Positions 36,974 to 46,322 are shown, counted from the first letter of the stretch. The stretch is 64,000 nt of DNA from Nitrospinae bacterium bin107 (GCA_002238965.1 MPNJ01000021.1:1-64000), one strand, 5' to 3'. Numbers and translations: made by a program. The notes: generated from the letters alone by a model not told the origin.

Positions 36974-37982
36974 GCGCTGGTTGGAACTCCAGCATGGTGA
37001 TCGTCGGGAAGTGCTCGAAGTCGCCGCCGGCGCGTCCGGAAGGCCGGTGTATCTGCTGGAAAAGGACATCTGGGTCGTCTGGGCCATCCAGACGCTCTTT
37101 GAAGCGCCCATAGGCGCGCCGCTCGTCTTCAAGGGCGGCACATCCCTGTCCAAGGCGTATCGCGCCATTGGGCGTTTTTCCGAGGATGTCGACCTGACCT
37201 ATGACATCCGGGCGCTCGCACCCGACCTCGTCGCCGACAGCCCGGATGCTTTGCCGACAAGCCGGAGCCAGGAACAGCGATGGACGAGGGAGATCCGCCG
37301 GCGTCTGGCCGCCTGGATGCATGACGAGGCCGTCCCGTTCCTGGAGAAGAGGCTGCATGCGGCAGAGGCGGACGGCGGGATCAGGGGCGAGGATGGCGAT
37401 CTCTTCCTACGCTATGCGCCGCTGGGCGAGGGGACGGGCTATGTTCGACCGGAGGTGAGGCTGGAATTCGGCGCACGCGCCACGGGGGAGCCGAACACGC
37501 CGATGCCGATCCGCTGCGACGCGGCTGACCATGTGCCGGATGTCGAATTCCCGACGGCCTTGCCGCGGGTCATGCGGGCCGAACGCACCTTCTGGGAGAA
37601 GGCGACGGCCGCGCATGTCTACTGCTTGCAGGGGCGATTGCGGAGCGAGCGCTTCGCCCGGCACTGGTACGATCTCGCGCGGCTCAAGGACGCCGGCCTG
37701 GCGCGACGCGCCCTCGCAGACCGGGAAACCGCCAATGCCGTGGTGGCGCACAAGGCCATGTTCTTTCGCGAAAAGGATGCGTCGGGAAACTGGATCGACT
37801 ACGAAGCGGCCGTTACGGGCGGTCTGCAGCTTGTCCCAGCGGGAGACTCCCTGGCCGCACTGGCGGACGACTACGCTCGGATGGTTGAAGACCGGCTGCT
37901 GCTCGAGGAGGCCGAGCCGTTCAATGTCCTGATGGATACCTGTCGGGCAATCGCGGAGCAGGCGAACCTGCTCGACTGCTAG
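36966..37982 (+). CDS. AbiEii nucleotidyltransferase toxin (copy 2)
   Basis: 338 residues. Core motifs: EKDIWVVWAIQTLF (32-45), VFKGGTSLSKAYRAIGRFSEDVDL (54-77), then ERTFWEKATAAHVYCLQG and RHWYDLARL. This is the DUF1814/AbiEii nucleotidyltransferase family of type IV toxin-antitoxin systems. It is longer than the copy at 21739 and belongs to a different subfamily (FKGGTSLSKAY instead of FRGGTALNKLH). The whole pair lies between repeats R3 and R4. Confidence 0.87.
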   Translation: MAERWLELQHGDRREVLEVAAGASGRPVYLLEKDIWVVWAIQTLFEAPIGAPLVFKGGTSLSKAYRAIGRFSEDVDLTYDIRALAPDLVADSPDALPTSRSQEQRWTREIRRRLAAWMHDEAVPFLEKRLHAAEADGGIRGEDGDLFLRYAPLGEGTGYVRPEVRLEFGARATGEPNTPMPIRCDAADHVPDVEFPTALPRVMRAERTFWEKATAAHVYCLQGRLRSERFARHWYDLARLKDAGLARRALADRETANAVVAHKAMFFREKDASGNWIDYEAAVTGGLQLVPAGDSLAALADDYARMVEDRLLLEEAEPFNVLMDTCRAIAEQANLLDC

Positions 37983-38077
37983 ACGACCCACTCACTCCCG
38001 GGCAGCGTATCCATGATTCCTGCTCATGAGTAATCCATTTAGGCTGCACGGTGGCCAGGTAACAACCCGCCCGGACG

Positions 38078-38233
38078 CGCAGAAGTTAGAATCCGCCCGC
38101 TTCCGGTTTGATTGCACCTTGAAGAAAGCGAATCCCCAACGAAACTCCCCAAAAACAAATACTCAAAATATTTTCAACAAACTACAAAGACTTCACGTCC
38201 GTTGGAAATCCCCCACCGTCTGAAAACGGGCGA
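38078..38233 (+). repeat. Dispersed repeat copy R4
   Basis: Fourth direct copy: CCGCTTCCGGTTTGATTG, GCGAATCCCCAACGAA, TTTCAACAAACTACAAAG and the end block CCGTCTGAAAACGGGCG shared with R3. It closes the AbiE copy 2 cassette 95 bases after the toxin stop. Confidence 0.75.
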
Positions 38234-38301
38234 TAAATCGGGCAAAACGTCAATTGTGTGAAAACAGGATACACTATCTATACTCACCCTGTTCTGAACT
38301 C

Positions 38302-39405
38302 CTAGAAATACTTGCGGTGAATCAGTTCGTTTATTGTTCGCTGAAGGTCCGCCAAGATGTTCTCATCAATGGTGTCCGTCCACCAATGCGCGATGTCATT
38401 CCTATAGTCGGTTAACTCACGCAGCGTCTTCTTGCCAGCGACAACTACATTATCGTCTCTGACATTTCCCTGGTACCCCAGATACGTCCCTGCTGCCTCT
38501 GCCAACGATTGCCACAACCGCAAGTACTGGAGTCGATGGTAGGAATCGTCCTTCCATTCATCAATGTACAAAGAGTTGAATAGCAGCGCCAAATGCGAAG
38601 TCTCAATGTCCGTTTCCATAGCAGCAATGGCTTTCCGAATCGCTGTTGTCCTGTCTTTGTATGCTTTGGAATCCATTACCGTTGACGTTTCCCCCCTCGC
38701 AGATGAGGTAGGTCGCATCATCTCTACGAAGCGTCCATCGTCCGTTACGAGGCAACCTTGATCTAAATACTTGCGAATCGGATTCGGCGTCTGCTGTCCA
38801 ACACGAACGCCCGCCAGTATCATGTTTACAAGTTGTTGATTGTTAGGCACTTCAGGCCACGATCCATCAACGGTGGCCCAAGCAGTTATGAACTTTTCGC
38901 CTTCCCTGCCACCGACCAGTACAGGTACACGTTCACCATTTTGCACGCGTACTTCGTCCAAGATACAGCATTCACCCTTGATCATCTTGATCGGCGTCAA
39001 TTCGTTATACTCTTCAATGACCAAGTACACTGGAACCCGGTTTTTTTGTTGGGTTTTGATTTTCTTGTCCATTTCGGCGACATCATGCCGGAGAGAAGGG
39101 CTGATGGCGTAATGCCTGTTACGCGACGCGGTTGAGAAGTAATCAACCAGATTCGAGAGGACACATGCTTGAACCGAGGGAGACGTATAAATAGTGTGAT
39201 GAGGTTCCTCGCCGTTCGAACGAAAATCGATGCGCGGGAACTCGAAAATCTGAGTCCGACAATGCCCAGTGATTGTGCAACAAAACTCCTTGCCGCCTCC
39301 GCCCTCGTACATAATCCGTACTCCGGCCAACGTAAAACTGGCCTTAGGAGGAACCGGCTGCAGAGACTTTTGGCGCTCAGTTACTGTTCGCTTCTTTCGT
39401 GCCAT
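38302..39405 (-). CDS. Putative HEPN-type ribonuclease
   Basis: 367 residues from ATG 39405 (MARKKRTVTERQKS), which has GGAG about 10 bases upstream. The C-terminal helical domain ends with ELTDYRNDIAHWWTDT. R335-N336-x3-H340 is the Rx4-6H catalytic motif of HEPN RNases. The N-terminal two thirds is mixed alpha/beta with no recognised family (FTLAGVRIMYEGGGGKEFCC, VPVYLVIEEYNELTP). Many HEPN proteins act as abortive-infection RNases or toxins. It stands alone just outside repeat R4. Confidence 0.5.
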   Translation of the reverse strand: MARKKRTVTERQKSLQPVPPKASFTLAGVRIMYEGGGGKEFCCTITGHCRTQIFEFPRIDFRSNGEEPHHTIYTSPSVQACVLSNLVDYFSTASRNRHYAISPSLRHDVAEMDKKIKTQQKNRVPVYLVIEEYNELTPIKMIKGECCILDEVRVQNGERVPVLVGGREGEKFITAWATVDGSWPEVPNNQQLVNMILAGVRVGQQTPNPIRKYLDQGCLVTDDGRFVEMMRPTSSARGETSTVMDSKAYKDRTTAIRKAIAAMETDIETSHLALLFNSLYIDEWKDDSYHRLQYLRLWQSLAEAAGTYLGYQGNVRDDNVVVAGKKTLRELTDYRNDIAHWWTDTIDENILADLQRTINELIHRKYF

Positions 39406-39794
39406 TATGAATTTACTCCTTCCAGCATTTTCATTCCGCTTTTTACCTTCGCTCCGGGCACAAAATCGAGGCCCACCCATGACCTTCGGTCAATTCAGCA
39501 ACTCATAATGCAAAAACAATCTTTTCTGTAACACTGAGTTGCTACTCGTAGGCGCTGCATCGCCCCAAACTTAGCTTCCATACAATCCCTTTGATTGCGG
39601 TGTTTCCCCCCACCTGCATTGGACTTGCCTATTGTTCTGTTTTGGATTTCGCTCACCAGCCCGATGAAATGTCAGCTTGCTTCTTCCTGGGTACACAGCT
39701 TCGTATCGAACTCGCTTTGTTCAGCCTGTGTGACGCAACAACCAGGGCAGTTGCAGCGATCGGCGCGACTATCACTCAGCTCTATAGAATATCG
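39406..39794. other. Gap between the HEPN-like and PIN genes
   Basis: No gene supported. Plus-strand frames at 39591-39998 are largely antisense to the PIN gene. The promoter for the HEPN-like gene should lie at the left end of this gap; no clear boxes were seen. Confidence 0.3.
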
Positions 39795-40310
39795 CTAAGC
39801 GGAACCATCTTCTTCCATGAGAACCAATTCATCCAGGGTATTTTTGTGCCAGCGCATGGTATAAGCGGGGCGCAGAGAGATTCTCGGCCGATGCCCGGCA
39901 TCGTTGAGAAGTCCTTCCAACGATACCAACCTTTCCCGAAACCCCAGTCGGACGCCGCAACGAAGACTGGCCCTATCCGGCCCGCACAGGACCCATGAGT
40001 CATCCCGGTTCAGCGCGTGGGCCCATAGCGAAGCTTCGCCCCTGTCCAACTCAATTCCGGGGATCCTGACGGCCAAACCGGCGCGTTCGCGGTTTCCGAC
40101 CGAATGGACCGCTTCCAGGGAATCACGCAGTTCGACAATGTCGATTTGTTGTTCCGGTCGGCGATGTTGGAAGCCCGTCTGCGTTTCAGCAATGCAGTCC
40201 TCGACGGTTTCCACCTTGTAACCGCCAACAAGCGCCCGCCACGATCGTATCCGATGGGCCTCTAGGATGACGTTCGTATCGACCAGTACAACCCCTTTGT
40301 GTCGAGTCAT
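39795..40310 (-). CDS. PIN-domain toxin
   Basis: 171 residues. The PIN-domain start is clear: VVLVDTNVILEAHRIRSW with D11 as first metal ligand, then CIAETQTG giving a glutamate and later acidic residues (ELDRGEASLWAHAL). PIN proteins are Mg-dependent RNases. It follows the XRE-ImmA gene by 6 bases; XRE-COG2856 proteins paired with PIN genes are a known toxin-antitoxin arrangement. Confidence 0.75.
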   Translation of the reverse strand: MTRHKGVVLVDTNVILEAHRIRSWRALVGGYKVETVEDCIAETQTGFQHRRPEQQIDIVELRDSLEAVHSVGNRERAGLAVRIPGIELDRGEASLWAHALNRDDSWVLCGPDRASLRCGVRLGFRERLVSLEGLLNDAGHRPRISLRPAYTMRWHKNTLDELVLMEEDGSA

Positions 40311-40316
40311 GATGTA

Positions 40317-41423
40317 TCACAGGTCGATCGAGCATCGAACATTGTGTGCCGCAAAGAGAACCACGAGGTCTTCGATGCTCAGATCGAGCAATCCGACGAC
40401 GCGTCGTACCGAGATGCAGCCCCTGTCAATTGCAAGCCCGAGCACCTCCATGAAGGGTCTGGAAAACTGGGTGGGTGGAGCGACTTGCCCGGTATCCTTC
40501 CCGTTCTTGCGAAGCGCCGCGTCCGGCAGCGAGCGCGCCTTCGCGAGCTTCAACTCGCCTAGCGCCACCAGCCGCCATTTCAGCGCCGAGGCCGTGACAT
40601 GCAGTTCCTTAGCCGCGGAGTTCAGACGTTCTATCAACTCAACCCGGGCGAGTTCCGACCAGTTTCCGAACCGCGCCAGGGTGGCTGCCGGCATGAGCAC
40701 AGCCGACGCGAAGTTGTTGGCGAGTTGCTCGGCGCGGTCGCCACCGGTTTCCATCGCTTCCTCGGAATGTCTCGGCGGCATCGCATCCCAAGTGAGCAGA
40801 TGGAACAGTTCATGAGCGAGATCGAAATGACGGCGCCCGGCGACCTCACGTCGAGCGATTAGCACCGCGTCTAGTTCGGGCAGTCGGCAGGCCGCGCCTG
40901 AAACACCGCGCTCCGTGTCCACCATGAGGACCAGGATGCCGAGTTCGCGTTCCATGACGTCCGCAAGGCGCGTGGCGGGCGCCTCACCGAGTTCGAACTC
41001 GGTGACGAAGCGCTCTCCTGCCGACATGGCGTCCTCGTAACGCGAACGGCGGGTGAGGCCGAGCGCACGCCGCATCAGCGGGGTTTCGTATCCGACTTGT
41101 TGCGCAAGGGCGCGGAACGCTGCGATCCAGCTTCCGGCGCTACGCTCACAGGCCTCAAGCCGTGTGGCGTCGACACCGTTTTGCCGCCATGAGAAGCGCC
41201 CTTCGCCGGCGAGTAGGAACGGGTCGGTAAAATATTCCAGCGGTGCGTCCAGCCTTTCGATCGCGATCAGCAGTTCTTCCGCCGTCACTCGCCTCGCACC
41301 CGTCTCGATGGCCGAGACAGTCTGCCGGTCTCTGAAGCCGAACATCTCCGCTACACTTTCCTGCGAGAGCTTGCGTTCCTCGCGCAACGCCCTGATCCGG
41401 CTGCCGATAAGTCCAGTCTTCAT
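40317..41423 (-). CDS. XRE-ImmA/IrrE antitoxin-regulator (copy 2)
   Basis: 368 residues from ATG 41423, with GGAGG 5 bases upstream. Residues 6-65 are an XRE HTH (IGSRIRALREERKLSQESVAEMFGFRDRQTVSAIETGARR). The ImmA/IrrE peptidase domain has HELFH (DLAHELFHLLTW) and NNFASAVLMPAATL. Clearly different from the copy at 28192. Cotranscribed with the PIN gene, so it is probably the antitoxin and autoregulator. Confidence 0.82.
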   Translation of the reverse strand: MKTGLIGSRIRALREERKLSQESVAEMFGFRDRQTVSAIETGARRVTAEELLIAIERLDAPLEYFTDPFLLAGEGRFSWRQNGVDATRLEACERSAGSWIAAFRALAQQVGYETPLMRRALGLTRRSRYEDAMSAGERFVTEFELGEAPATRLADVMERELGILVLMVDTERGVSGAACRLPELDAVLIARREVAGRRHFDLAHELFHLLTWDAMPPRHSEEAMETGGDRAEQLANNFASAVLMPAATLARFGNWSELARVELIERLNSAAKELHVTASALKWRLVALGELKLAKARSLPDAALRKNGKDTGQVAPPTQFSRPFMEVLGLAIDRGCISVRRVVGLLDLSIEDLVVLFAAHNVRCSIDL

Positions 41424-41447
41424 TGAAGCCTCCATCCACAATTTATC

Positions 41448-41481
41448 TTGCATATTACTAATTGCAATATATTTACGCAAT
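41448..41481. promoter_or_regulatory. Overlapping TTGCA/TGCAA and ATTGC/GCAAT inverted repeats
   Basis: TTGCA...TGCAA (41448-41467) and ATTGC...GCAAT (41461-41481) overlap in the AT-rich region 25-60 bases before XRE-ImmA copy 2. Such paired half-sites are typical XRE operators and would cover its promoter. Confidence 0.45.
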
Positions 41482-41584
41482 TTATGAATCGCATGCAAGT
41501 ACGTCTTAAATCGCCGCTCCCCTCATCGTCCCCGGCTGCGCCAGAAGAATAATCCCGAACCGGTTAAATTCGATAGCATATATC

Positions 41585-44392
41585 CTACATTCCCATTCCG
41601 TGCGCTGAGCGGACTTTCTCCAACCCCGGCTTACGATACTCAATTCCCTGCACCGCCTCGTTCGATTTCACCAAGTCCTGCTGTCTGTCACCGAACGCCT
41701 CGAGCGCCGCGATCCGCTCCCCGGTCGCGGCTTCGAGTCGCTCGCGCAGTGCGTTCGCATCGTCGGTCACGAGTTCCGCCCGGTCGCGTGCGCGGCTGAT
41801 CTCGACGTAGAGCGTCTTCTGGTTGGTGAGATTGGGATGGTTGGCCTCCATGGCGGCGATGACGGTATCGACCGTCCGGCCCTGGAAGGCGTGCACGGTC
41901 GAGGCCCAGGCGCGGTCGACGTGGCGAATCTGCGGGTCGGCGCCGGTCATGTCGAGTGCGCGCCCGTCCTCGAGACGGAAACTGACGCGGACTCCCCTGA
42001 CGTTCGTCACCTCGGCGGTCTGGCTGTTGACCAGGCCCAGGTCCTTGTCGTTCCGGGTCCAGCGGACCCGGTCGCCGCTTCGAAACTCCATCTGCTCGAC
42101 CCGGTAGACCTCGACCCCGCCGCTTCGCGCCGCGAGGCGGCCCGGCTCCCAGCGGACTTCCCGTCCGTCTTTTCCTTCCAGCACGACCGCGCCGCCTTTG
42201 TGATCGACGCCGGCCACGCGTAGTTCGTCTCCCTTTTCGACACCGAGGCGCTTGTAGGGACGGTGGAAGGCGACCACGTCGCCGGGCGCGTAGTTCGCGG
42301 AGAGCGATTTCTCGGGGTTGGTGTAGCCGCGCGAGACGAGGCGTTCCGATTCCAGGGCCGGGCCGTGGACGACGCCGTCCCGGATGAGGCGCTCGCGGAC
42401 GATGGCGTTGATTTTCTCGCGAATCGCATGGCTCGGCGCCATGAGGCCCGCCCGTTCTCGCGCCTCGGGCGAGAGAGCGAGCCAGCGCGCGGCGGCGGCG
42501 CCCGCGAGGTTGTCGGGCTTGACTTCGGCCACGTTCGAGCCGAGCTTCTCGAATGCGCGCCTGACGTCGCCTGCGAGGGTGGCCTCTACGGCGGCTTTGA
42601 GATCGGGGTCGCGCTGGCGCATGATCTCCTTCATCACCGCCGTCTTCATGCCCGCCGACTGTAGCTGTGCGAAGGGTTTGCCGGCGTCAACGGCGCCTAA
42701 TTGTTTCGCATCGCCCACCAGAACGACCCGGGGCAGGCTTAAGGTCTCCGCGATGCGCAAGAGTTCGCGCATCTCGCGCGTCGATGCGAGCGAACCCTCG
42801 TCCACCACGAGGGCGGTCTTGCCGTAGTCCGCGCGCATCTGCTTCCGGGCCTTCCTCGTAAGGCGGCCCTGGGCGACCCCGGCGTTTCGTGCCAGGAAAC
42901 GCTGCAGCGTCTCGCTCGCTATGCCGGCTTCCGATTCGAGCGTCCTTGCGGCGGAGGCCGAAGGCGCGAGTCCCCGGACCTCGTAGCCGCGCTTCTCAAA
43001 AAGCGCGCGGGCGCGTCTCAGCATCGCGGTCTTTCCGGTTCCTGCGTAGCCCTGCACGCCGACGACGCGGTCTTTCTCTGCCAGGATGAGCCTGACCGCA
43101 TCTCGCTGGCCCGTTGTCAGCGGACCGTTTCGCAAGGACTTGTCCACGGCGCGTGGGCGCATGGCGGGCACGCCCCGACCGCATCCGGATTTCAGGAGGG
43201 CGATGTTCTCTCGCTCCTCGGCCACCGCCTTGTCCGTCGTGAGCATGTCCTTCCGGCTCGAAAGGTCCGCCGCGTGCAGGACGCTTGTATTTTCCAGTCT
43301 CGCCACCTCGCGCTCGGCGCCCGCTATCGACACCGCGCCCGGCCGCCAGGCGAGCGCGCCCGCGAGGAGGGCGGAGCGGTCGAAGACCGCCTCTCGTTCC
43401 GCGAGGTGCGCCACGGCCCACTCCACGGCCTCGCGGGCGGGTTCCGCTTCCCTGGATGGAGCGCTCCTCGTCATCGCTTCGGCCGCCAGGGTCCCGGCGT
43501 CGAAGCCCAGGTCCTTCGCCTGCTTCTCCCAGGCGGCCGTCAAGGCCTCCTTGCCGACTTCACGCTTGCGCGCCCTCGTCATGAGCGCCGCACGCTGGGC
43601 TGCGCGCTGGTTCTCGGCCGTCGCGCCTAGTCCCCGCTCGGCCATCGCCTTCTCGATCTCGGCGCGTCTTGTCGAGAACGCCTCGATCACGTCCCTGGGG
43701 ACGCCCGCGACCTCGAAGCGCCCGTCGGCGTGGGTCTTTTCGATACGATATCCGATGGCTCCGAGTTCTCTGGCGAGTTCGGTCCGGTACATCGCGCCCG
43801 TGAGCATCTTGTGCGCGTAGAGTTTCTCGTTGGACATCGTGCGCCACTTGCCGTCCGCACCACGCACCATGTTGGCTACAACTGAGTGCGTGTGGATCAT
43901 GGGGTCGAGGTTGCGCGAAGTATCGTGCCGGAAGGTCGCGACCAGTGTTTTCTGGTCCCCCACACGGACCATCTGTCCGGTCTTGGGCTCGCTCATCCTG
44001 GTCTCGGCGACGTTTCGATCGACCCAGGCGAGGGTGCGCGATACGGCCGCATCGTGCGCCCTGATTACGCGCGCGTCACCGCCCACGAGAGCCAGGAGGG
44101 AGACTGATTTGGGCGCCGAGAGGGTGAGGTCACGGCCGGGACGGTGGTGAAGTTCTCCGTCCTTGCCCCTTCGTCCGAGCCTTTGTCCCGAACCGTCGGG
44201 CACCACGCCTTCGAGCACCGCGCGGAATACGTCCGGGTCGACCGGACCCGAGAGGCCCAGGTCCTCAGCGCCCCTGCCTTGCCAGGCGCTCGCCTCCCGG
44301 TGCGCCGGGTCGTCCTTCGCGTAGTAGCCGTCGCGCTCGTAGTAGGACGCCCCCTGCGCGGGAGCGGCGACGGCGCCGATCGATGCGACCAT
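41585..44392 (-). CDS. traI: TraI, MobF relaxase-helicase
   Basis: 935 residues. N-terminal TrwC-type relaxase: tyrosine pairs Y17-Y18 and Y23-Y24 (SYYERDGYYAKD) and the metal-binding histidines H156, H167, H169 (FRHDTSRNLDPMIHTHSVV). The superfamily 1 helicase half has GYAGTGKT (448-455), Walker B VVDEGS (529-534), and late motifs such as WASTVHAFQGRTVDTV. It nicks oriT, stays covalently bound and unwinds the transferred strand. Much shorter than F TraI (1756 residues), in the size range of TrwC. One base after the traD stop. Confidence 0.92.
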   Translation of the reverse strand: MVASIGAVAAPAQGASYYERDGYYAKDDPAHREASAWQGRGAEDLGLSGPVDPDVFRAVLEGVVPDGSGQRLGRRGKDGELHHRPGRDLTLSAPKSVSLLALVGGDARVIRAHDAAVSRTLAWVDRNVAETRMSEPKTGQMVRVGDQKTLVATFRHDTSRNLDPMIHTHSVVANMVRGADGKWRTMSNEKLYAHKMLTGAMYRTELARELGAIGYRIEKTHADGRFEVAGVPRDVIEAFSTRRAEIEKAMAERGLGATAENQRAAQRAALMTRARKREVGKEALTAAWEKQAKDLGFDAGTLAAEAMTRSAPSREAEPAREAVEWAVAHLAEREAVFDRSALLAGALAWRPGAVSIAGAEREVARLENTSVLHAADLSSRKDMLTTDKAVAEERENIALLKSGCGRGVPAMRPRAVDKSLRNGPLTTGQRDAVRLILAEKDRVVGVQGYAGTGKTAMLRRARALFEKRGYEVRGLAPSASAARTLESEAGIASETLQRFLARNAGVAQGRLTRKARKQMRADYGKTALVVDEGSLASTREMRELLRIAETLSLPRVVLVGDAKQLGAVDAGKPFAQLQSAGMKTAVMKEIMRQRDPDLKAAVEATLAGDVRRAFEKLGSNVAEVKPDNLAGAAAARWLALSPEARERAGLMAPSHAIREKINAIVRERLIRDGVVHGPALESERLVSRGYTNPEKSLSANYAPGDVVAFHRPYKRLGVEKGDELRVAGVDHKGGAVVLEGKDGREVRWEPGRLAARSGGVEVYRVEQMEFRSGDRVRWTRNDKDLGLVNSQTAEVTNVRGVRVSFRLEDGRALDMTGADPQIRHVDRAWASTVHAFQGRTVDTVIAAMEANHPNLTNQKTLYVEISRARDRAELVTDDANALRERLEAATGERIAALEAFGDRQQDLVKSNEAVQGIEYRKPGLEKVRSAHGMGM

Positions 44393-44393
44393 T

Positions 44394-46322
44394 TCAGAAG
44401 TTCCTCAGGCTATCGCTGTGTGGCTCCCCGGAGCCGGACGTGTCGTTTCCGCTGTTTTCCGGCAGGAGAGGAGCAGGGCCGCTTTCGTGATCATCGACTT
44501 GAGTCGTTTCTCCACCGGAGAGAACGTCCTCGGTTCCGGGCGCTTCGGTTCTCGCGTCTTCCTTCGGATCGGGAAGCGTCACGCCCTCTCTCGGGATGAA
44601 ACTCTCGGCCGCCCCGGGCCTTTTCACGTAGTCGAGCCGGATTTGCGCCACGGGCCAGGGACCCGGGAACTTGAGGTAGCCGTCGAGATTTTCGAGGCGC
44701 ATGATCTCAGAAGGCAGCGCCAGGGGGCGCATCTCCCGGCGCTGGGTGAGCGAGACCCCGTCCCTCATGGCGCTCGCCCCGTAACTCAGGCCCTCCGCGT
44801 ATTCGGTGACCTCGCCGCGGCCGAGACTCTCGGCCGACCATCGCGCCGTCTCCTGGTCGGGCGCGGCCAGCACCACCCGGGTGCCGCAGAGACCCGATAC
44901 GGTCTCAGCGCCGTTTCGCCCGTAGAGATCGCGGAGCGCCGAGATCACCTGGATCCCCAGCACGAAACACCCCCCGAACTGGCGGGATTCTGCGAGGCCG
45001 GGTTGTAAGCTCGGCACCTGGTGGAGGGTGGGAAGTTCGTCGAGCACAATCCAGACACGGCGCGCGTCGTCCCGGCCGAGAGACAGGAGCGCGTTCACGG
45101 CGATCTCGAGCCATGTCGAGATGAGGCCCCTGAGACTCGCGTGCTGATCCCCGCGCGAGGTAAGGAACAGGAAGCCGGTCTCGTCCTCGCGCTCCACCCA
45201 CTCCCGGATCGAGAAGGGGACGCCTGAGTCGGGCAGGCACTCCAGCGCGCCCAGGTGCGCGGTCAGCATCGCCCGCACCGAGAGCGCGGTCTTGGGATTC
45301 TCGGGATCCACGATGGACTGCGCCACCGTGCCCTCCATGGCCTCTGCGAGGGCAGTCAGCTCCGTCTTGAGCAGGTGTTTTACGAGTACGCTGTTCTCCG
45401 TCACGCCGCGCTTCCAGAGGACGCCCGCGCCGTTCGCGAACAGCTGCCGCGCGGCCGTCACCCAGAAGGGGTCCACCGTGTCCTTCTGCTGGGGAATGAG
45501 AGCGGCCGCCATCGTGTCGAAATCCCTGGGCGTCCTGGCTTCCAGGAAAGGAGACCACCGCGGCGCACGGGCGTCGAGGGGATTCATCAGCACGTCGCGG
45601 GCGGGGTCGAAGAACGCCCGCGTGTAGCTCCCCATCTTGTCGTAGAGAATGCAGCGCTCCCCCCGCTCCCTTATCTGCGCGACCAGGTCCGATATCAGGA
45701 CGGTCTTCCCCGAACCCGTGGTGCCCGAGACGATGGTGTGCTGGGTTTCTGCCCGCTCGGGCCAGGGTACCCCCGCGATACGGGGCGTGGACTTGCGCGC
45801 GGCCGGGAAGAATCTTCCCGCCAGGCGGGAGAAGAGAGGCGTAACGCGTCTCGCGAGCGCTCCCGCAGTCGTCATCTCCGCTCCCCGCACCCTGTGCGCG
45901 CGGGCCATACGCCGACCCAGGATCCAGAATATGACCGCGAACAGGGCCAAGCCTCCAAGTCCTATCCAGAGACCCAGCCAGGCCCTGGCATGGACGGTAT
46001 CGAGCATGCGTCTCCTGATCCGCTCGATCCTGGGATCGCTTGCGATGAGAGATATCCGCTCCACGGTCCACTCACCAGCGCGCCACTCGTACGCCTGGCC
46101 CGAATCGGGAGAATATCCGATGCCGAGCTTGGCCTCGGCGAGGGTTCCCAGGCCAATGACGCGCCATTCATGCGCGCTCGTCGTCGTGAAGATGCTTGCA
46201 GCCGGGGTGAGTACAATCGCAAGCACAAGTCCTAAAATCCCCCAACGTGCGAGCTGGCCCCACATGCGGGCGTCGTGAAGCAGCGTCTGGCCGCCGCGCA
46301 GGGTGGCGTTTCCGAAGGTCAC
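44394..46322 (-). CDS. traD: TraD, type IV coupling protein
   Basis: 642 residues, GTG start. Two N-terminal membrane segments (about 25-48 and 115-136) enclose a periplasmic loop. The ATPase has GTTGSGKT (200-207) and later VWIVLDELPTLHQVPSLQPGLAESRQFGGCFVLGIQ, the Walker B and sensor region of TraD/VirD4 proteins. It hands the TraI-DNA complex to the pore. The acidic C-terminal tail (EDARTEAPGTEDVLSGGETTQVDDHESG) is the usual relaxosome contact region. Forms a two-gene unit with traI. Confidence 0.92.
   Translation of the reverse strand: MTFGNATLRGGQTLLHDARMWGQLARWGILGLVLAIVLTPAASIFTTTSAHEWRVIGLGTLAEAKLGIGYSPDSGQAYEWRAGEWTVERISLIASDPRIERIRRRMLDTVHARAWLGLWIGLGGLALFAVIFWILGRRMARAHRVRGAEMTTAGALARRVTPLFSRLAGRFFPAARKSTPRIAGVPWPERAETQHTIVSGTTGSGKTVLISDLVAQIRERGERCILYDKMGSYTRAFFDPARDVLMNPLDARAPRWSPFLEARTPRDFDTMAAALIPQQKDTVDPFWVTAARQLFANGAGVLWKRGVTENSVLVKHLLKTELTALAEAMEGTVAQSIVDPENPKTALSVRAMLTAHLGALECLPDSGVPFSIREWVEREDETGFLFLTSRGDQHASLRGLISTWLEIAVNALLSLGRDDARRVWIVLDELPTLHQVPSLQPGLAESRQFGGCFVLGIQVISALRDLYGRNGAETVSGLCGTRVVLAAPDQETARWSAESLGRGEVTEYAEGLSYGASAMRDGVSLTQRREMRPLALPSEIMRLENLDGYLKFPGPWPVAQIRLDYVKRPGAAESFIPREGVTLPDPKEDARTEAPGTEDVLSGGETTQVDDHESGPAPLLPENSGNDTSGSGEPHSDSLRNF

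Noticed and set aside
44905-46235. Long antisense frames across traD (for example 44905-46071 and 45255-46235)
   Set aside because: High GC depletes stop codons; these have Arg/Gly/Pro-rich composition and no start signals, while traD in the other frame has clear motifs.
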